Assembly: GCA_006247105.1 (NCBI GenBank)
Contig: CM016928.1
Coordinates: forward strand, 1,116,001-1,180,000
DNA: 64,000 nucleotides
Reading direction: 5' to 3'
From: Giardia muris
Taxonomy: Eukaryota > Fornicata > Diplomonadida > Hexamitidae
Shown: in pieces, positions 55,410 to 64,000 of the stretch
How positions within the stretch are numbered: position 1 is the stretch's first letter
Layout of the letters: each line of letters begins with the position of its first letter
Notes under the pieces: model-generated
Seen by the model: only the letters and a program-made list of their open reading frames with translations
Told to the model about the DNA's origin: nothing
The model's database searches: none
Made by a program: the position numbers and the translations under genes

Positions 55410-56717
55410 TTAAGCAGAGCCGGCGTCTGGCTTCGTGGAACGACGAAGCTCGTCGACAATGCGACGAATTGAGGCGGGAGCCTTGATAATTTTCGGTTGA
55501 AAGGTACACTCGGACAGATCCTCTGCCGCCGCGTCGCGGTCCGCCTTCTCGCGCGCCTGGAGTTCCTGGGCACGCTTACGGGCATCGATATAGCTGTCGT
55601 ACTCCTTGATACGGCTGACCACGTGTTCCGGCTGTGTCGCAAACCGCCGGGGTTGGAACGTACACTCCTCCGCCTCGGTTTGGGCCTGTTGCTGCCGCAT
55701 AAGCTCCAGTCTATGTTGTGTCTCCGAATCTTGATAAAGACGATCGAAGACTGGACCACTAAAACGTGCAGAGGCCAGACGTCTGGAACGTCCATTAATC
55801 CGAGGTTGGAAAGAGGCCTCAGCGTCGGGGTCAAGAGCTGCGTCATTGACACGCGAGCGCGAGACGATGGGCCTTTCGTATAAGGGGTCACGTGCACCAA
55901 GTGTCTCAGCGATTGCACGACTTGTCTCGCTGATCTGCGGCCGGAACGTACAATTCCGTAGTTCCTCCTGGTTGATACGCGAGGCGGTCATCTGTTTCTT
56001 TGCGGAGACATACTCCTGTCTACTCAGAAACATAGCGAATGAGTCGCTAGTGGAGACGTGCTTGGCCCTCTCGGGCTCAAGTCCGGACGTAGAGGGTCCA
56101 GGACCGCTGGTGCTGGTCTGTTTCATGGTTGAATTGCTATTGACATCGCTGTTCCCAGTCAGACGATCGAAGACGTTGATTCCACCAAACTTCTCTTGAC
56201 AAATCCTTTCGCTGGTGGGGGAGAGCTTTGGACGGAAGACGCATTCCTTCATGTCATCAGGGACGTCAGTCATCCGGATCGTCGTCCGCCCGACTCCAGT
56301 CTTAGGCGTATAGTGCGCGACGAGCTGGGGCTTAAAAGTATAGATCTCCTCGTCAAGTCTTTCGCTCTCGTACAGCTGACCCTGTTCTCGTTCCTGCTTG
56401 TCCAAGGCATGGTTATAGAGCCTTTCATGAGCCATTCCTTTGCGGCGTTCGGTCCCCCCGTTGATCTGGGGGGTGAACGTGCACCGTGCAAGCTCGCGTG
56501 CCTCGCGCTCCTCCTGTAGTGCACGCATGCGTTCGTTGTATTGCTGAAGCGTCTCGCGTGGCTTGGCATACTCGAGAGTCCGTTTGGCATGGGAAACGGG
56601 CTGAGCTGATGGGCCTCGTCGACTAGACGTCTGAGACGTGGCCGTCTGGCGGAGCGAGCGTTGGCACGCACTCGATATCAAGCCTCGTAGCTTCTGTTCA
56701 AGTGCATCTGGAGGCAT
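55410..56717 (-). CDS. Protein with seven C-T-F-x-P-(K/Q/R) repeats, probably cytoskeletal
   Basis: The 435-residue protein repeats a short motif about every 45-70 residues: CTFTPQING, YTFKPQLVA, CVFRPKLSP, CTFRPQISE, ASFQPRING, CTFQPRRFA and CTFQPKIIK. The spacers are charged and helical with many Arg, Glu and Gln, and often contain L/Y-YNHALDK- or RLYQDSE-like pieces. Similar F-x-P-K-I repeat proteins are common in protists and, where studied, tend to be associated with axonemes or basal bodies; that role is inferred here. The ATG at 56717 follows gcccattaaa. A longer frame to 56810 begins with GTG and is rejected. Confidence 0.7.
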   Translation of the reverse strand: MPPDALEQKLRGLISSACQRSLRQTATSQTSSRRGPSAQPVSHAKRTLEYAKPRETLQQYNERMRALQEEREARELARCTFTPQINGGTERRKGMAHERLYNHALDKQEREQGQLYESERLDEEIYTFKPQLVAHYTPKTGVGRTTIRMTDVPDDMKECVFRPKLSPTSERICQEKFGGINVFDRLTGNSDVNSNSTMKQTSTSGPGPSTSGLEPERAKHVSTSDSFAMFLSRQEYVSAKKQMTASRINQEELRNCTFRPQISETSRAIAETLGARDPLYERPIVSRSRVNDAALDPDAEASFQPRINGRSRRLASARFSGPVFDRLYQDSETQHRLELMRQQQAQTEAEECTFQPRRFATQPEHVVSRIKEYDSYIDARKRAQELQAREKADRDAAAEDLSECTFQPKIIKAPASIRRIVDELRRSTKPDAGSA

Positions 56718-56852
56718 TTTAATGGGCGATAGGTTTGAGGACGAGGACGTCCCCAGTAGGGCCTCGTGGTCGGAGGGGGAGGAGGGAAGGGTAGGTAATA
56801 GGATAGTCACTCCTATCGTTCCTTCTCTCGGTTTCCAAAAGGAAGGAATTGA

Positions 56853-57464
56853 ATGACCGAGATGGTTGACGAGAACGAGATGATGGACCTCTTGAGGAAG
56901 AACGTCCCGATCCTAGCGGACAGTCCATTATCCAGGTTCATTAGAGAGGGGGCCGAGCGTGCAATGCGGGTCACGGGCCGACTCAATACGGGTTATCATC
57001 CTCCTGATGAGGTTCGGGCACTCTTTTCGGAGCTCATAGGGAAACACGTTCATGAAAGCTTCAATCTCTTCCCGCCCCTCTATTCGGATTTCGGTCGGAA
57101 CATTACCGTGGGGAAGAATGTGTTCATCAACTCTTGTTGCAATTTCCAGGATCATGGTGGAGTCACCATAGGAGATGGGGCTTACATCGGCCACAAGGTG
57201 GTCTTCGCCACGCTTAATCACGACCTCCGTCCCAGTCATCGTGCTAACCTCTATTCCGCCCCCATCGTGGTAGGGAAGAACGTTTGGATCGGTTCGAATG
57301 CAACCATTCTTCAAGGTGTGACGATAGGCGATGGGGCCATCGTTGGGGCGGGTTCCGTGGTCACTAAGGACGTTCCTCCCAATACTATCGTGGCAGGTAA
57401 CCCAGCAAGGAAGGTTCGTGAAGTTTCTGATGATGACAGGTCTCAGTGCCAAGCCAGTATCTAG
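56853..57464 (+). CDS. Maltose/galactoside-type O-acetyltransferase (left-handed beta-helix)
   Basis: The 203-residue protein belongs to the sugar O-acetyltransferase branch of hexapeptide transferases. The N-terminal helices lead to HESFNLFPPLYSDFGRNI and the helix turns IGDGAYIGHKVVFATLNHDL with the catalytic His. IVVGKNVWIGSNATILQGV, IGDGAIVGAGSVVTKDV and NTIVAGNPARKV follow. The length equals bacterial maa/lacA proteins. It would move acetyl from acetyl-CoA to a sugar hydroxyl. Such genes are bacterial in style, and its neighbour 57681-58118 is too, so a joint lateral gain is likely. The ATG follows aaaggaattga. The acceptor in Giardia is unknown. Confidence 0.9.
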   Translation: MTEMVDENEMMDLLRKNVPILADSPLSRFIREGAERAMRVTGRLNTGYHPPDEVRALFSELIGKHVHESFNLFPPLYSDFGRNITVGKNVFINSCCNFQDHGGVTIGDGAYIGHKVVFATLNHDLRPSHRANLYSAPIVVGKNVWIGSNATILQGVTIGDGAIVGAGSVVTKDVPPNTIVAGNPARKVREVSDDDRSQCQASI

Positions 57465-57680
57465 ATCAAGGAGGATGTACGGCTGTCTTGGTTGAAGAAC
57501 ATTGAGGATATGGGTGAATGTCGAGCTTATCACCGTCTATTTGATTTGTGTCCCGTCTAGATGGCTGATGCTCTTCCAGGTCTTATTGGGCTTCTTGATC
57601 TGAAGCATATCAGAGCTAGGTCGATACCTTAGTCCTTTGGTCCTCAATAATCCTGTTCTATTACTGAAGAGCCTTTTTGA

Positions 57681-58118
57681 ATGGAGATGCAGCCGGAAGA
57701 AGCCTTCGTTGATCTACCCGACGCGATTCGCGACCGAGTCCATAAACTTTGTGCTGAGGGACTACATTGCATGGCCGAGAAGGGAAACGCGGACGATGCG
57801 ATCTATGCCTGGGAACAAGCCGTCTATCTCCTCCCAGACCCACGTGAAGAGTGGGCCATCTCATGCTGGCTCTTCTCGAACATTGGGGAGCTTTATTTCA
57901 AGGCTGGAGACTATGAGGCATCAGATGAGTTCTTTCGTTGGGCCATGGTCTCTCCAGGAGGCCGTACTGACCCCCACATATCGCTTCGCCTGGGTCAGAG
58001 TTGTTTTCATCTTGAGCAGCATGCGGAAGCCATGGAGTATCTCTTAGCAGCCAGGGCCGATAACCCTGAGATATTCAAGGACGAAGACCCGGTTTACGCC
58101 AACTTCCTCGAGAAATGA
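57681..58118 (+). CDS. Small TPR protein of bacterial type
   Basis: The 145-residue protein has the arrangement of a common bacterial TPR family: LPDAIRD at the start, LLPDPREEWAISCWLFSNIG, ELYFKAGDYEAS, HISLRLGQSCFHLEQHAEA and EIFKDEDPVYANFLEK at the end. The same order of LP, W-x(n)-W/IG, GDY, LRLGQ, EDPxYxxFL is what I know from bacterial proteins, often next to polymorphic toxin systems, where they may be immunity or accessory proteins. I cannot confirm this without a search. Its context next to the acetyltransferase suggests an acquired pair. Its TGA forms TGATCA with the convergent WD gene. Confidence 0.7.
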   Translation: MEMQPEEAFVDLPDAIRDRVHKLCAEGLHCMAEKGNADDAIYAWEQAVYLLPDPREEWAISCWLFSNIGELYFKAGDYEASDEFFRWAMVSPGGRTDPHISLRLGQSCFHLEQHAEAMEYLLAARADNPEIFKDEDPVYANFLEK

Positions 58119-59651
58119 TCACTTCTTCGACCGCCGCGTCGTGCAGATGTTAATATCAATGTCGAGAGAATCATCTGACTCAGACCCTTCATCTTGATGT
58201 ACCTCTTCTTCATTGAAGTTGTCTGAGACATCATGAGGGATTGAATGGCTAGGCTGGTCGCATTGTGAGGAGGTTATCGACCCCGCCATGGAGCTCTCCT
58301 CAACGTATGTGCATGTTGCCCATGATGAAAGGATGGCCGTGGGATTACTGACCACATAGATCGACCCAAAGGCCTTCATTGCATTGCCACGAAACGCTCG
58401 AACGAACTTATCGTAACAGCAAGTGAATAAGAGGGGTGTTGGAGGGGTGCCAGGCTCAAGGACGTGTGAAATGGCCTTGATGGCGCCCGCATGTCCCCGA
58501 AGTCTCCTAAACTCCTTTCCTGTCTCGAGAGATAGATAAGCGCAGGTCCCAAGGCCATCAGAGGCCACTATATATGAATCCTCCGAGGTGTGGACAATTT
58601 CAAGAGCACAGACTTTAGTTTCATACTGACGTAGCCTCCACAATGCGGCACTCCGCACCACCCCATCCTTCTGCCGATAGGGTTGCTTCAATTCATCCCG
58701 CTGAGTGTTAGGGTTCTTGAGGTCGGACACGTGGTTTAATGGTCGTCCTAGTCTCTGATTCGTAGCCCTTTCAAACTCAGCGCGTGTATCAATCGGTAGC
58801 CGATCCTCATCAAGGATCCTGGTTCCATCACCCCAGATTCCAACCAGATAGCAGTGAATCCATCCGTCGACGTCTCCAATCAGGAACAGACCCCGTTCCA
58901 AGTCATGGCAGAAGCAGGACGAATAGAAACGATGCTCGTTTCCCGCAGGGAACGTTGGGGGTGGGGGTAAAGGAGAATAGCAAGGAGTTCCAGTATATGC
59001 ATCATAGATCACTGGAGGCTGATTTAGGCCGCCACAAACGGCGTAGATCCTCTCCCCCGTCGAGATGAGATGGTAAGCCTCACTATACGCCCCAGGAGTC
59101 TCCGGTAACCACATTTGAAAAGAGTTCCGATGCTCCAGCTCTAAGGTCCAATCCTCCGGCGACTTATCTGAAGGCATAGTCAACGTTAACCTGTAATGGT
59201 GTATGCGAGAGTCGGAAGTCAAGAAGACGAGGTGGTTTGGAGATGCCGTTGAGAGTTGTCGAATCTCAAGGTGGGAGGAACGGATGCGTTTGGCATCAAT
59301 GATAGGGGTCTGGTTATTAGGCTCCTGAGATACAGCATCTTGCAGAAGGTCCGATCTAAGTGGACGACGAAGCAGGAGATGAGGTGGTGGGAAATGATAT
59401 GCCTCCTTTGACCTTGAGACGTACTCATTGGCGATATAATGGGCTTCGAGGTAACCATTAGCCAAGCCCGCCAGAAGAATGGTATCGGTCATCAAATGAA
59501 TGGCCGTGATTGGGACTGAATGACGAGAGGTGGAATGCAGCCGATGTGCTTGGCCTCCAGGCAGGTCGGAGAGCATCGGGTACAGGACACGAACGAGGCC
59601 CGAGGAGTCCGTGATGATCACTCGTGCCGAACCGGGCATGCTCTGTGCCAT
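58119..59651 (-). CDS. WD40-type propeller protein, WDR74/Nsa1-like
   Basis: The 510-residue protein has a propeller of about 430 residues with weakly conserved WD repeats and an acidic tail (EVHQDEGSESDDSLDID). The C-terminal blades read GLGTCAYLSLETGKEFRRLR, GHAGAIKAI, LFTCCYDKFVRAFRGNAMKA, SIYVVSNPTAIL. This resembles the WDR74/Nsa1 end (RGH-GA-R-I, SCDRFLRV, VYLKSRLT), a 60S ribosome assembly factor. The call rests on these phrases only. The ATG at 59651 follows ctataaatca, and 30 bp separate it from the divergent SMARCAL1 gene. Confidence 0.55.
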   Translation of the reverse strand: MAQSMPGSARVIITDSSGLVRVLYPMLSDLPGGQAHRLHSTSRHSVPITAIHLMTDTILLAGLANGYLEAHYIANEYVSRSKEAYHFPPPHLLLRRPLRSDLLQDAVSQEPNNQTPIIDAKRIRSSHLEIRQLSTASPNHLVFLTSDSRIHHYRLTLTMPSDKSPEDWTLELEHRNSFQMWLPETPGAYSEAYHLISTGERIYAVCGGLNQPPVIYDAYTGTPCYSPLPPPPTFPAGNEHRFYSSCFCHDLERGLFLIGDVDGWIHCYLVGIWGDGTRILDEDRLPIDTRAEFERATNQRLGRPLNHVSDLKNPNTQRDELKQPYRQKDGVVRSAALWRLRQYETKVCALEIVHTSEDSYIVASDGLGTCAYLSLETGKEFRRLRGHAGAIKAISHVLEPGTPPTPLLFTCCYDKFVRAFRGNAMKAFGSIYVVSNPTAILSSWATCTYVEESSMAGSITSSQCDQPSHSIPHDVSDNFNEEEVHQDEGSESDDSLDIDINICTTRRSKK

Positions 59652-59681
59652 TGATTTATAGATGATATTTTGATACTCGGT
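59652..59681. promoter_or_regulatory. 30-bp divergent promoter (WDR74-like / SMARCAL1)
   Basis: The 30-base gap (core tttatagatgatattttgat) is A/T-rich and serves two genes in opposite directions. Confidence 0.45.
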
Positions 59682-61865
59682 ATGAAACCGAGACCTAGTC
59701 CCTTTGTCATCCGTTCGGCGACCCCGATGTCAGGGCCGACCCAGTCCGAGCCCGCAGTCAAGAAGGGGCCCTTTGTGGTTCTATCGCGCCCGATTTCGGA
59801 AAGTCAACGTAGTACGAGTCAGCCCTATGAGCCAAGCCGCGGTCCAAGTAATGCATCAAGTGCCGCACCAACTCAGGAGAAAGGGAGGTCGCAGGAGGTG
59901 GTCCAGCCCCCATCTGCGCAGCCCATTATCGGTCCCACGTCGACTTTAGGAGTCGTCTTCCAGTTAGTCAATCCGGATCGAGTACACGTTGATGTTATCT
60001 TCAAGGAGGTCTTGGATAGCCGCTTCGAGCTTCCCCAAGGATTACGGGTGTGGCTTGAGGCGGACCTCACATGCCGTTTGGTCCGTGAAGGGTGTATCAC
60101 GGCCTCAGGTTATGCGGCTGGGAGTGTGGATGGGGAATATCCCTACCCTTACACCTCCTTCTCCATCTCGGTCGCATATTACACCAAGAATCTTGCTCGA
60201 TTCACTCGCTTTGTTGACTCTAGTAAGACAGGTAGAGTCAGAGTTTTGTCACAGAGCCTGATACCAAACGCATTACTTGGCTGGGCGCTTCCTCGTGTCC
60301 TTAGAGGGGAGCAATTAGGAAAGCGTGAGGATGGTTCCCTTGACCCGACTCATCTTGACCCTAATACCCCAAACATTAATGAGTTGAAGCCGCACCAAGT
60401 GGAAGGGATTGAGTTTGCCCTTCAAAGACAGGGGAGGTGTATATTTGCCGACGCCCCGGGCTTGGGAAAGACGGTTCAAGCGCTTCTGACCTCCTATCAA
60501 TATTCGATGGACTTCCCCTTGTTCATAACCGTACCGCCGTTGCTCCTGGATAACTGGAAGAGCGAGGTCTTTCGTTGGTGTAATACGGCCGCGATGCGGT
60601 CCTTAGCGATTCTGGACCACATGGATCGGCTTGAGAGGAACAGGAGGAGGAAGAGGGTACCGCTTCTGTACGAGCATCCAAGTGATTATAGCCTGCACAA
60701 TAACGGGTCCGAGAACTCGATTATATACGCCCTGGACTATGCAGATATCATGGAGAAGGGGCCTTACCATTCCCTCTTTGTTGAGGGAATCACGACCAAC
60801 TTCGAGGGAGGTCTACTTGATAGAAGGCGATTGGTCGTTGTCCTAACCATCACGCAGCTTGGGAAGCTACATACAGATGGGCTTGTTCCGGACCGTTGTT
60901 GCTTCATAGTCGATGAGTCTCATGAGTACAAGGACCCTTCGGCTAAGAGGACCAAGGATCTGATGAAGATCTTATCCCGGGCGTCCAGAGTCCTTCTTTG
61001 CTCAGCCACGCCCATCTTCGGGTGCGTCCGGGATATGTACACCCAGTTATCCCTAGTCGGAATGCCCTTGCCATATAGTACGTATTCCAAGCGGTATTGC
61101 GACGAAAGGCGCGTCACCCTTGAAGCCTCTAGGTCCATAGTGGTGGCGAATGGCTTCACCGCCCGTAGGGAGTTCTTATATCTGGTCCGAACCCTAACAA
61201 TACATCGTCGTCATGATGGCTTGCTTCTCCCACTAACCCGTTACTTGGTCACCATTCCGAGCACACCAGACGCCCCTTCGGAAGCAAGTCTGGGGACCCT
61301 GCAATGTTATTCTGCCACTGCGAAGCAGAAGGGAGAGCTCTGTGGACCTCATCTTGTTAACTTCTATACTAGGTTCAAGCTCCCTTTTGTAGTCTTCTAC
61401 CATCATAAAGCGATTAGCGAGAGCCTTCTACCCCTGTTCGTGGGGGCCGGGATCCCAACAAAGCATCTGGATGGAGGCATCACTACTCCCGCCCGTATAA
61501 GCATTCTGACAGACTTCCAGAACGGTAAGCTCGATGTCCTTCTTTGCTCGATTGAGACGGCCTCCGTAGGCATCAGCCTGGTTCGTGCTAACGTTTGCTT
61601 CTTCATTGAGATATCTTGGACCCCCGCCGCCTTACAGCAAGCCGAGGGCCGAATCCGAAGGATTAGCTCACAGCATCGTCAGGTCTTTAGCTTCATCCTT
61701 GATACTGCTCAAGGAATCGATCAGCATATCCGTTCCATCGTGAACCGGAAGAGTGAGGTTAGTAGCGAGGTCCTTGGAGACGCCCCAATCCGCTGGACTG
61801 AGATCACGAGGATCTCAGTGGCTCAGCTCCTTGACTTGCCTCTTAACCGGAGAGAACTGGACTGA
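59682..61865 (+). CDS. SMARCAL1: SMARCAL1-type SNF2 annealing helicase
   Basis: In the 727-residue protein residues 1-80 are Ser/Pro-rich, and 85-190 resemble the HARP domain (FELPQGLRVWLEADLT; VAYYTKNLARFTRFV). The helicase follows: LKPHQVEGIEFALQRQGRCI, motif I DAPGLGKT (usual DEMGLGKT), motif II DESHEYKD (DESH as in SMARCAL1), motif III LLCSATPI. In the second lobe VVFYHHKAI, LLCSIETASVGISLVRANVC and QQAEGRIRRI follow. SMARCAL1 reanneals strands and remodels stalled forks. A C-terminal RPA or zinc motif is not seen. The ATG at 59682 is in a poor context; the longer frame starts with TTG. The HARP part makes ZRANB3 less likely. Confidence 0.82.
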   Translation: MKPRPSPFVIRSATPMSGPTQSEPAVKKGPFVVLSRPISESQRSTSQPYEPSRGPSNASSAAPTQEKGRSQEVVQPPSAQPIIGPTSTLGVVFQLVNPDRVHVDVIFKEVLDSRFELPQGLRVWLEADLTCRLVREGCITASGYAAGSVDGEYPYPYTSFSISVAYYTKNLARFTRFVDSSKTGRVRVLSQSLIPNALLGWALPRVLRGEQLGKREDGSLDPTHLDPNTPNINELKPHQVEGIEFALQRQGRCIFADAPGLGKTVQALLTSYQYSMDFPLFITVPPLLLDNWKSEVFRWCNTAAMRSLAILDHMDRLERNRRRKRVPLLYEHPSDYSLHNNGSENSIIYALDYADIMEKGPYHSLFVEGITTNFEGGLLDRRRLVVVLTITQLGKLHTDGLVPDRCCFIVDESHEYKDPSAKRTKDLMKILSRASRVLLCSATPIFGCVRDMYTQLSLVGMPLPYSTYSKRYCDERRVTLEASRSIVVANGFTARREFLYLVRTLTIHRRHDGLLLPLTRYLVTIPSTPDAPSEASLGTLQCYSATAKQKGELCGPHLVNFYTRFKLPFVVFYHHKAISESLLPLFVGAGIPTKHLDGGITTPARISILTDFQNGKLDVLLCSIETASVGISLVRANVCFFIEISWTPAALQQAEGRIRRISSQHRQVFSFILDTAQGIDQHIRSIVNRKSEVSSEVLGDAPIRWTEITRISVAQLLDLPLNRRELD

Positions 61866-61876
61866 TCATCCCAAAA

Positions 61877-62947
61877 ATGGTCGTCTCAAGCCCTCTATCC
61901 TCACTCTCCCCCACGACCAATGGCCGCTTCCTTGCCGTCGGGCGCGATCATGGGTATTCGGTATACTTGTTGACTCCTCTTCGTGAGGTTTGTAGAAGGA
62001 CTTTGCCAAACACGATTGGTGTCCGCCTTATCTCAGTTGGAGCGGAGACACCTTTGGTTGCGCTTGTTGGCTGTTCGACAAAGGATTGGCGACGACAATC
62101 GGTCGAAGGACAGGTCCCAACCGTTGGGAAGCTCAAGCATTCTGGACCTGCAGATGTCTTCGGTCCGAATGAAGTTTATCTGCTCAATGATGCGACTGGA
62201 GAGGTTCTTGCACGGTTGATGTACGAGGGGGCCGTACGGAGCATCCAGCTCAGCGAATGGCACCTCTTCGTCATTACAGATACCTCTGTTCATTGCCATG
62301 CACTCGAAAGCTTGACGCATCTCGTTTCCTTCCCCATCACTGGACACGTGCAGTGCCATGCGGTGTCCGGCGGAAGGTTCATTGTGGCCACCACCACGAA
62401 CACGCCCGGAGAGCTATCGATTCGTACATGTCAGCTCGATCCTGATATGCCATTGGAGCCACCAGCCATCAAAGAGCGTTGTATCGTGGCACATCGGACA
62501 CCCGTCTCATGCTTTGCCCTTTCTGCAGATGGCCTCCTGGTCGCAACGGTATCTGACCACGGGACCTTGATTCGTGTGTTTGATGTCGCATCAGGGGTTG
62601 AGGTTGGCCTTTGTAGACGTGGCCATTCTGCTGCAACTGTGACGAGCCTTGGGTTCAATCAGGGGGCGAATCGTCTTCTTTGTCATTCAACCAATGGGAC
62701 CGTTCATGTCTTTGACGTCGAAGGGTGTAAGAATGTACGTGTGCAGGGTGGTGAGGGTCGATCGAAGCTGCGGGAGTTGAGGTCTTTTGCTAAGTACCAC
62801 CTTCCAGCTCCCGAGGCACGGCTACGAGCACATCTACTTGTACTTCCGACGGTCTTCTTCCTGATCCTCGAGAACGGGTGCATCCACGAGGTTGGATACT
62901 CGTCGGCTGGAGATTGCACCGTGCGGTCCGTGACGACCCTGGGGTAA
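61877..62947 (+). CDS. PROPPIN (Atg18/WIPI family) phosphoinositide-binding propeller
   Basis: The 356-residue propeller has the PROPPIN sequence features GRFLAVGRDHGYSVYLL at the start and TPLVALVGCS near residue 55. AHRTPVSCFALSADGLLVATVSDHGTLIRVFDVASG is followed by VGLCRRGHS, with the RRG of the FRRG/LRRG motif that binds PI3P and PI(3,5)P2 (near residue 245). GTVHVFDVEG follows. WIPI/Atg18 proteins mark endosomes and phagophores; PROPPINs have been described in Giardia lamblia, although most autophagy genes are missing there. The ATG follows catcccaaaa. The gene starts 11 bases after the stop of SMARCAL1. Confidence 0.83.
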   Translation: MVVSSPLSSLSPTTNGRFLAVGRDHGYSVYLLTPLREVCRRTLPNTIGVRLISVGAETPLVALVGCSTKDWRRQSVEGQVPTVGKLKHSGPADVFGPNEVYLLNDATGEVLARLMYEGAVRSIQLSEWHLFVITDTSVHCHALESLTHLVSFPITGHVQCHAVSGGRFIVATTTNTPGELSIRTCQLDPDMPLEPPAIKERCIVAHRTPVSCFALSADGLLVATVSDHGTLIRVFDVASGVEVGLCRRGHSAATVTSLGFNQGANRLLCHSTNGTVHVFDVEGCKNVRVQGGEGRSKLRELRSFAKYHLPAPEARLRAHLLVLPTVFFLILENGCIHEVGYSSAGDCTVRSVTTLG

Positions 62948-62996
62948 GATGAGTGCGTTGGGGAAGGAAGAGAGCCTTCCTTGTCACCGCAAATAA

Positions 62997-64000
62997 ATGA
63001 GCCTTCAATCTACTCCTCATTCCACTAAGTCATCCATCTTTGAGTGTATAGAGAAGACTGGGGTGTTTCTGACTCGAGTGCGGAGTCTAGAAAGGGCCAT
63101 AACGATCCCACGTCTCCTCTCGACAACCTTTCTGTCATGGCCCTCCTTTGATACGATTACTGTTACGGACTCGACCTTGACGGCAGATGTTACGCTCATC
63201 CTCAAACGCTTGGAGGAACAACGGATGACACGCGGAGGGCTCGTCAAGGCTCTGGAGGAGCACCTCTGTGGCCCCAAGGTGTATCAAACTCTTCCATTAC
63301 AGCTCTACTTATCCCTACTAGTCCTTCATATAGCTCGATCGTATACTAGAATCAGTACAATCCTGGCAGAATGGGTGCTTCGAAACATTCCAACGGCACC
63401 GGACGCATCTTCCTTAGAGGCCGCTGCCTTTCTTTCGGGAGTCTGCCTCGGTAGTACTAGACAGATTGAGGGCATGCTGGAGGCAATAGGGGCAGTACAA
63501 ACGAAGACCTTACCACCAGATCGTCTCTATATCGCATCTCTTGGCTACGCACACGCCCTCGCCTTCATCTTTGCACATCCAACACAGTGGCCCTCACCAG
63601 AACCTCTGTCAAGCACGGTGCAGTTCTCTTCTGAGAACGTCAAGGGAGGACGCTTACCCTTTTATCAGCTTCTCGATTTGGAAAGCGTCCTTCTAATCTG
63701 TAGGGGAGAGCTTGATATTCAAACCCGTTTGAGTGGACTCATCAATAGGGTGAAGGAGGCCATTGCATATACAGACTTCCGAGTCCACTCTCCAGGAGGC
63801 TCTACCTCCCATGTCTACCTTTGTTCATCCATCGTACGCATCTCTCGATACCTGGTGAGTTTCAAGACCGTGTGTGGTGGTCCTGTTAGTACTATGACGA
63901 GTAGGCTGTTAGGAACATTGCTCACGACCATCCTAACGGCCATTCAGGGAATCAGTGGCGCAGTCCTTACTCGGTCTTGCGTTCTTTCCTCATTATTGGA
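62997..64000 (+). CDS. Unknown helical protein, 3' end beyond the window
   Basis: The ATG at 62997 follows ccgcaaataa, a good A/T initiator. The frame is then open for at least 334 codons to the end of the window. The translated part is rich in Leu, Ser and Thr with alternating helices (LYLSLLVLHIARSYTRIST; AEWVLRNIP; AAAFLSGVCLGSTRQIEGML) and no membrane segment of sufficient length. I do not recognise a domain. It could be a HEAT- or ARM-like solenoid, as its helices are about 15 residues long. Confidence 0.7.
   Translation, partial: MSLQSTPHSTKSSIFECIEKTGVFLTRVRSLERAITIPRLLSTTFLSWPSFDTITVTDSTLTADVTLILKRLEEQRMTRGGLVKALEEHLCGPKVYQTLPLQLYLSLLVLHIARSYTRISTILAEWVLRNIPTAPDASSLEAAAFLSGVCLGSTRQIEGMLEAIGAVQTKTLPPDRLYIASLGYAHALAFIFAHPTQWPSPEPLSSTVQFSSENVKGGRLPFYQLLDLESVLLICRGELDIQTRLSGLINRVKEAIAYTDFRVHSPGGSTSHVYLCSSIVRISRYLVSFKTVCGGPVSTMTSRLLGTLLTTILTAIQGISGAVLTRSCVLSSLL

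Noticed and set aside
57465..57680. Gap between the two bacterial-type genes examined for a tRNA or mobile element end
   Set aside because: No cloverleaf arms, no inverted repeats and no target duplication could be seen by eye.
1..64000. tRNA, rRNA and transposon search by eye
   Set aside because: No recognisable tRNA box pairs, rRNA segments, reverse transcriptase or transposase motifs were noticed; a covariance search would be needed to exclude small RNAs.

Overview
The window looks like nuclear DNA of a Giardia-type diplomonad. The evidence is the gene set: ankyrin proteins of the 'protein 21.1' kind, NEK-like kinases fused to ankyrin repeats, a GASP-180-like axoneme protein, a fragment of a CxxC-rich variant-specific surface protein, a water-forming NADH oxidase and a superoxide reductase. 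The architecture agrees: no clear introns, gaps often of 6-100 bp, A/T-rich stretches ending at the ATG, and AGTRAAY-like polyadenylation signals at or just after stop codons. I cannot fix the species. The divergence and GC-rich codon use would suit Giardia muris, but that is an inference.

Layout. 0-14.6 kb: a coiled-coil protein cut by the left edge, a TTC5-like TPR/OB protein, AP-2 mu, GASP-180-like ankyrin/coiled-coil protein, an AK7 homologue with a dead adenylate-kinase domain, a TatD nuclease and a coiled-coil protein. 14.6-25.9 kb: a FERM-like protein, an unknown 901-residue protein, two head-to-head ankyrin genes (one ending in an active kinase), an EF-hand-like protein and a NASP-like TPR protein with a long Ser tail. 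25.9-40.8 kb: NADH oxidase, a Lys-rich coiled-coil protein, a NEK kinase with DMG, DCAF7/WDR68, an SF3B3-like protein, a karyopherin, a B-box protein and a small coiled-coil protein. 40.9-46 kb: a multi-pass family-2 glycosyltransferase, a Clp1 homologue without a P-loop, superoxide reductase and GPI8.

46.3-52.6 kb is the most unusual part. An ankyrin/coiled-coil/ankyrin/kinase gene ends in TGA, and a pseudokinase/ankyrin reading frame without any ATG resumes in the +1 frame exactly at that stop. It is followed by a broken VSP, a RING gene interrupted by an in-frame TAG, and about 0.5 kb with no gene. 52.6-64 kb returns to dense housekeeping and cytoskeletal genes: an unknown protein, kinesin-14, a protein with FxP repeats, two adjacent bacterial-looking genes (acetyltransferase and TPR protein), a WDR74-like protein, SMARCAL1, a PROPPIN and an unknown gene running off the right edge.

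Functional themes are the flagellar/microtubule cytoskeleton (GASP-180-like, AK7-like, EF-hand, kinesin-14, FxP-repeat protein, NEKs), endomembrane traffic (AP-2 mu, FERM, PROPPIN), RNA processing (Clp1, SF3B3-like), and oxygen defence by genes of bacterial type (NADH oxidase, superoxide reductase). Several ancient enzymes keep their fold but have lost catalytic motifs (AK7-like, Clp1, pseudokinase). All calls rest on reading the sequence; no database search was run.
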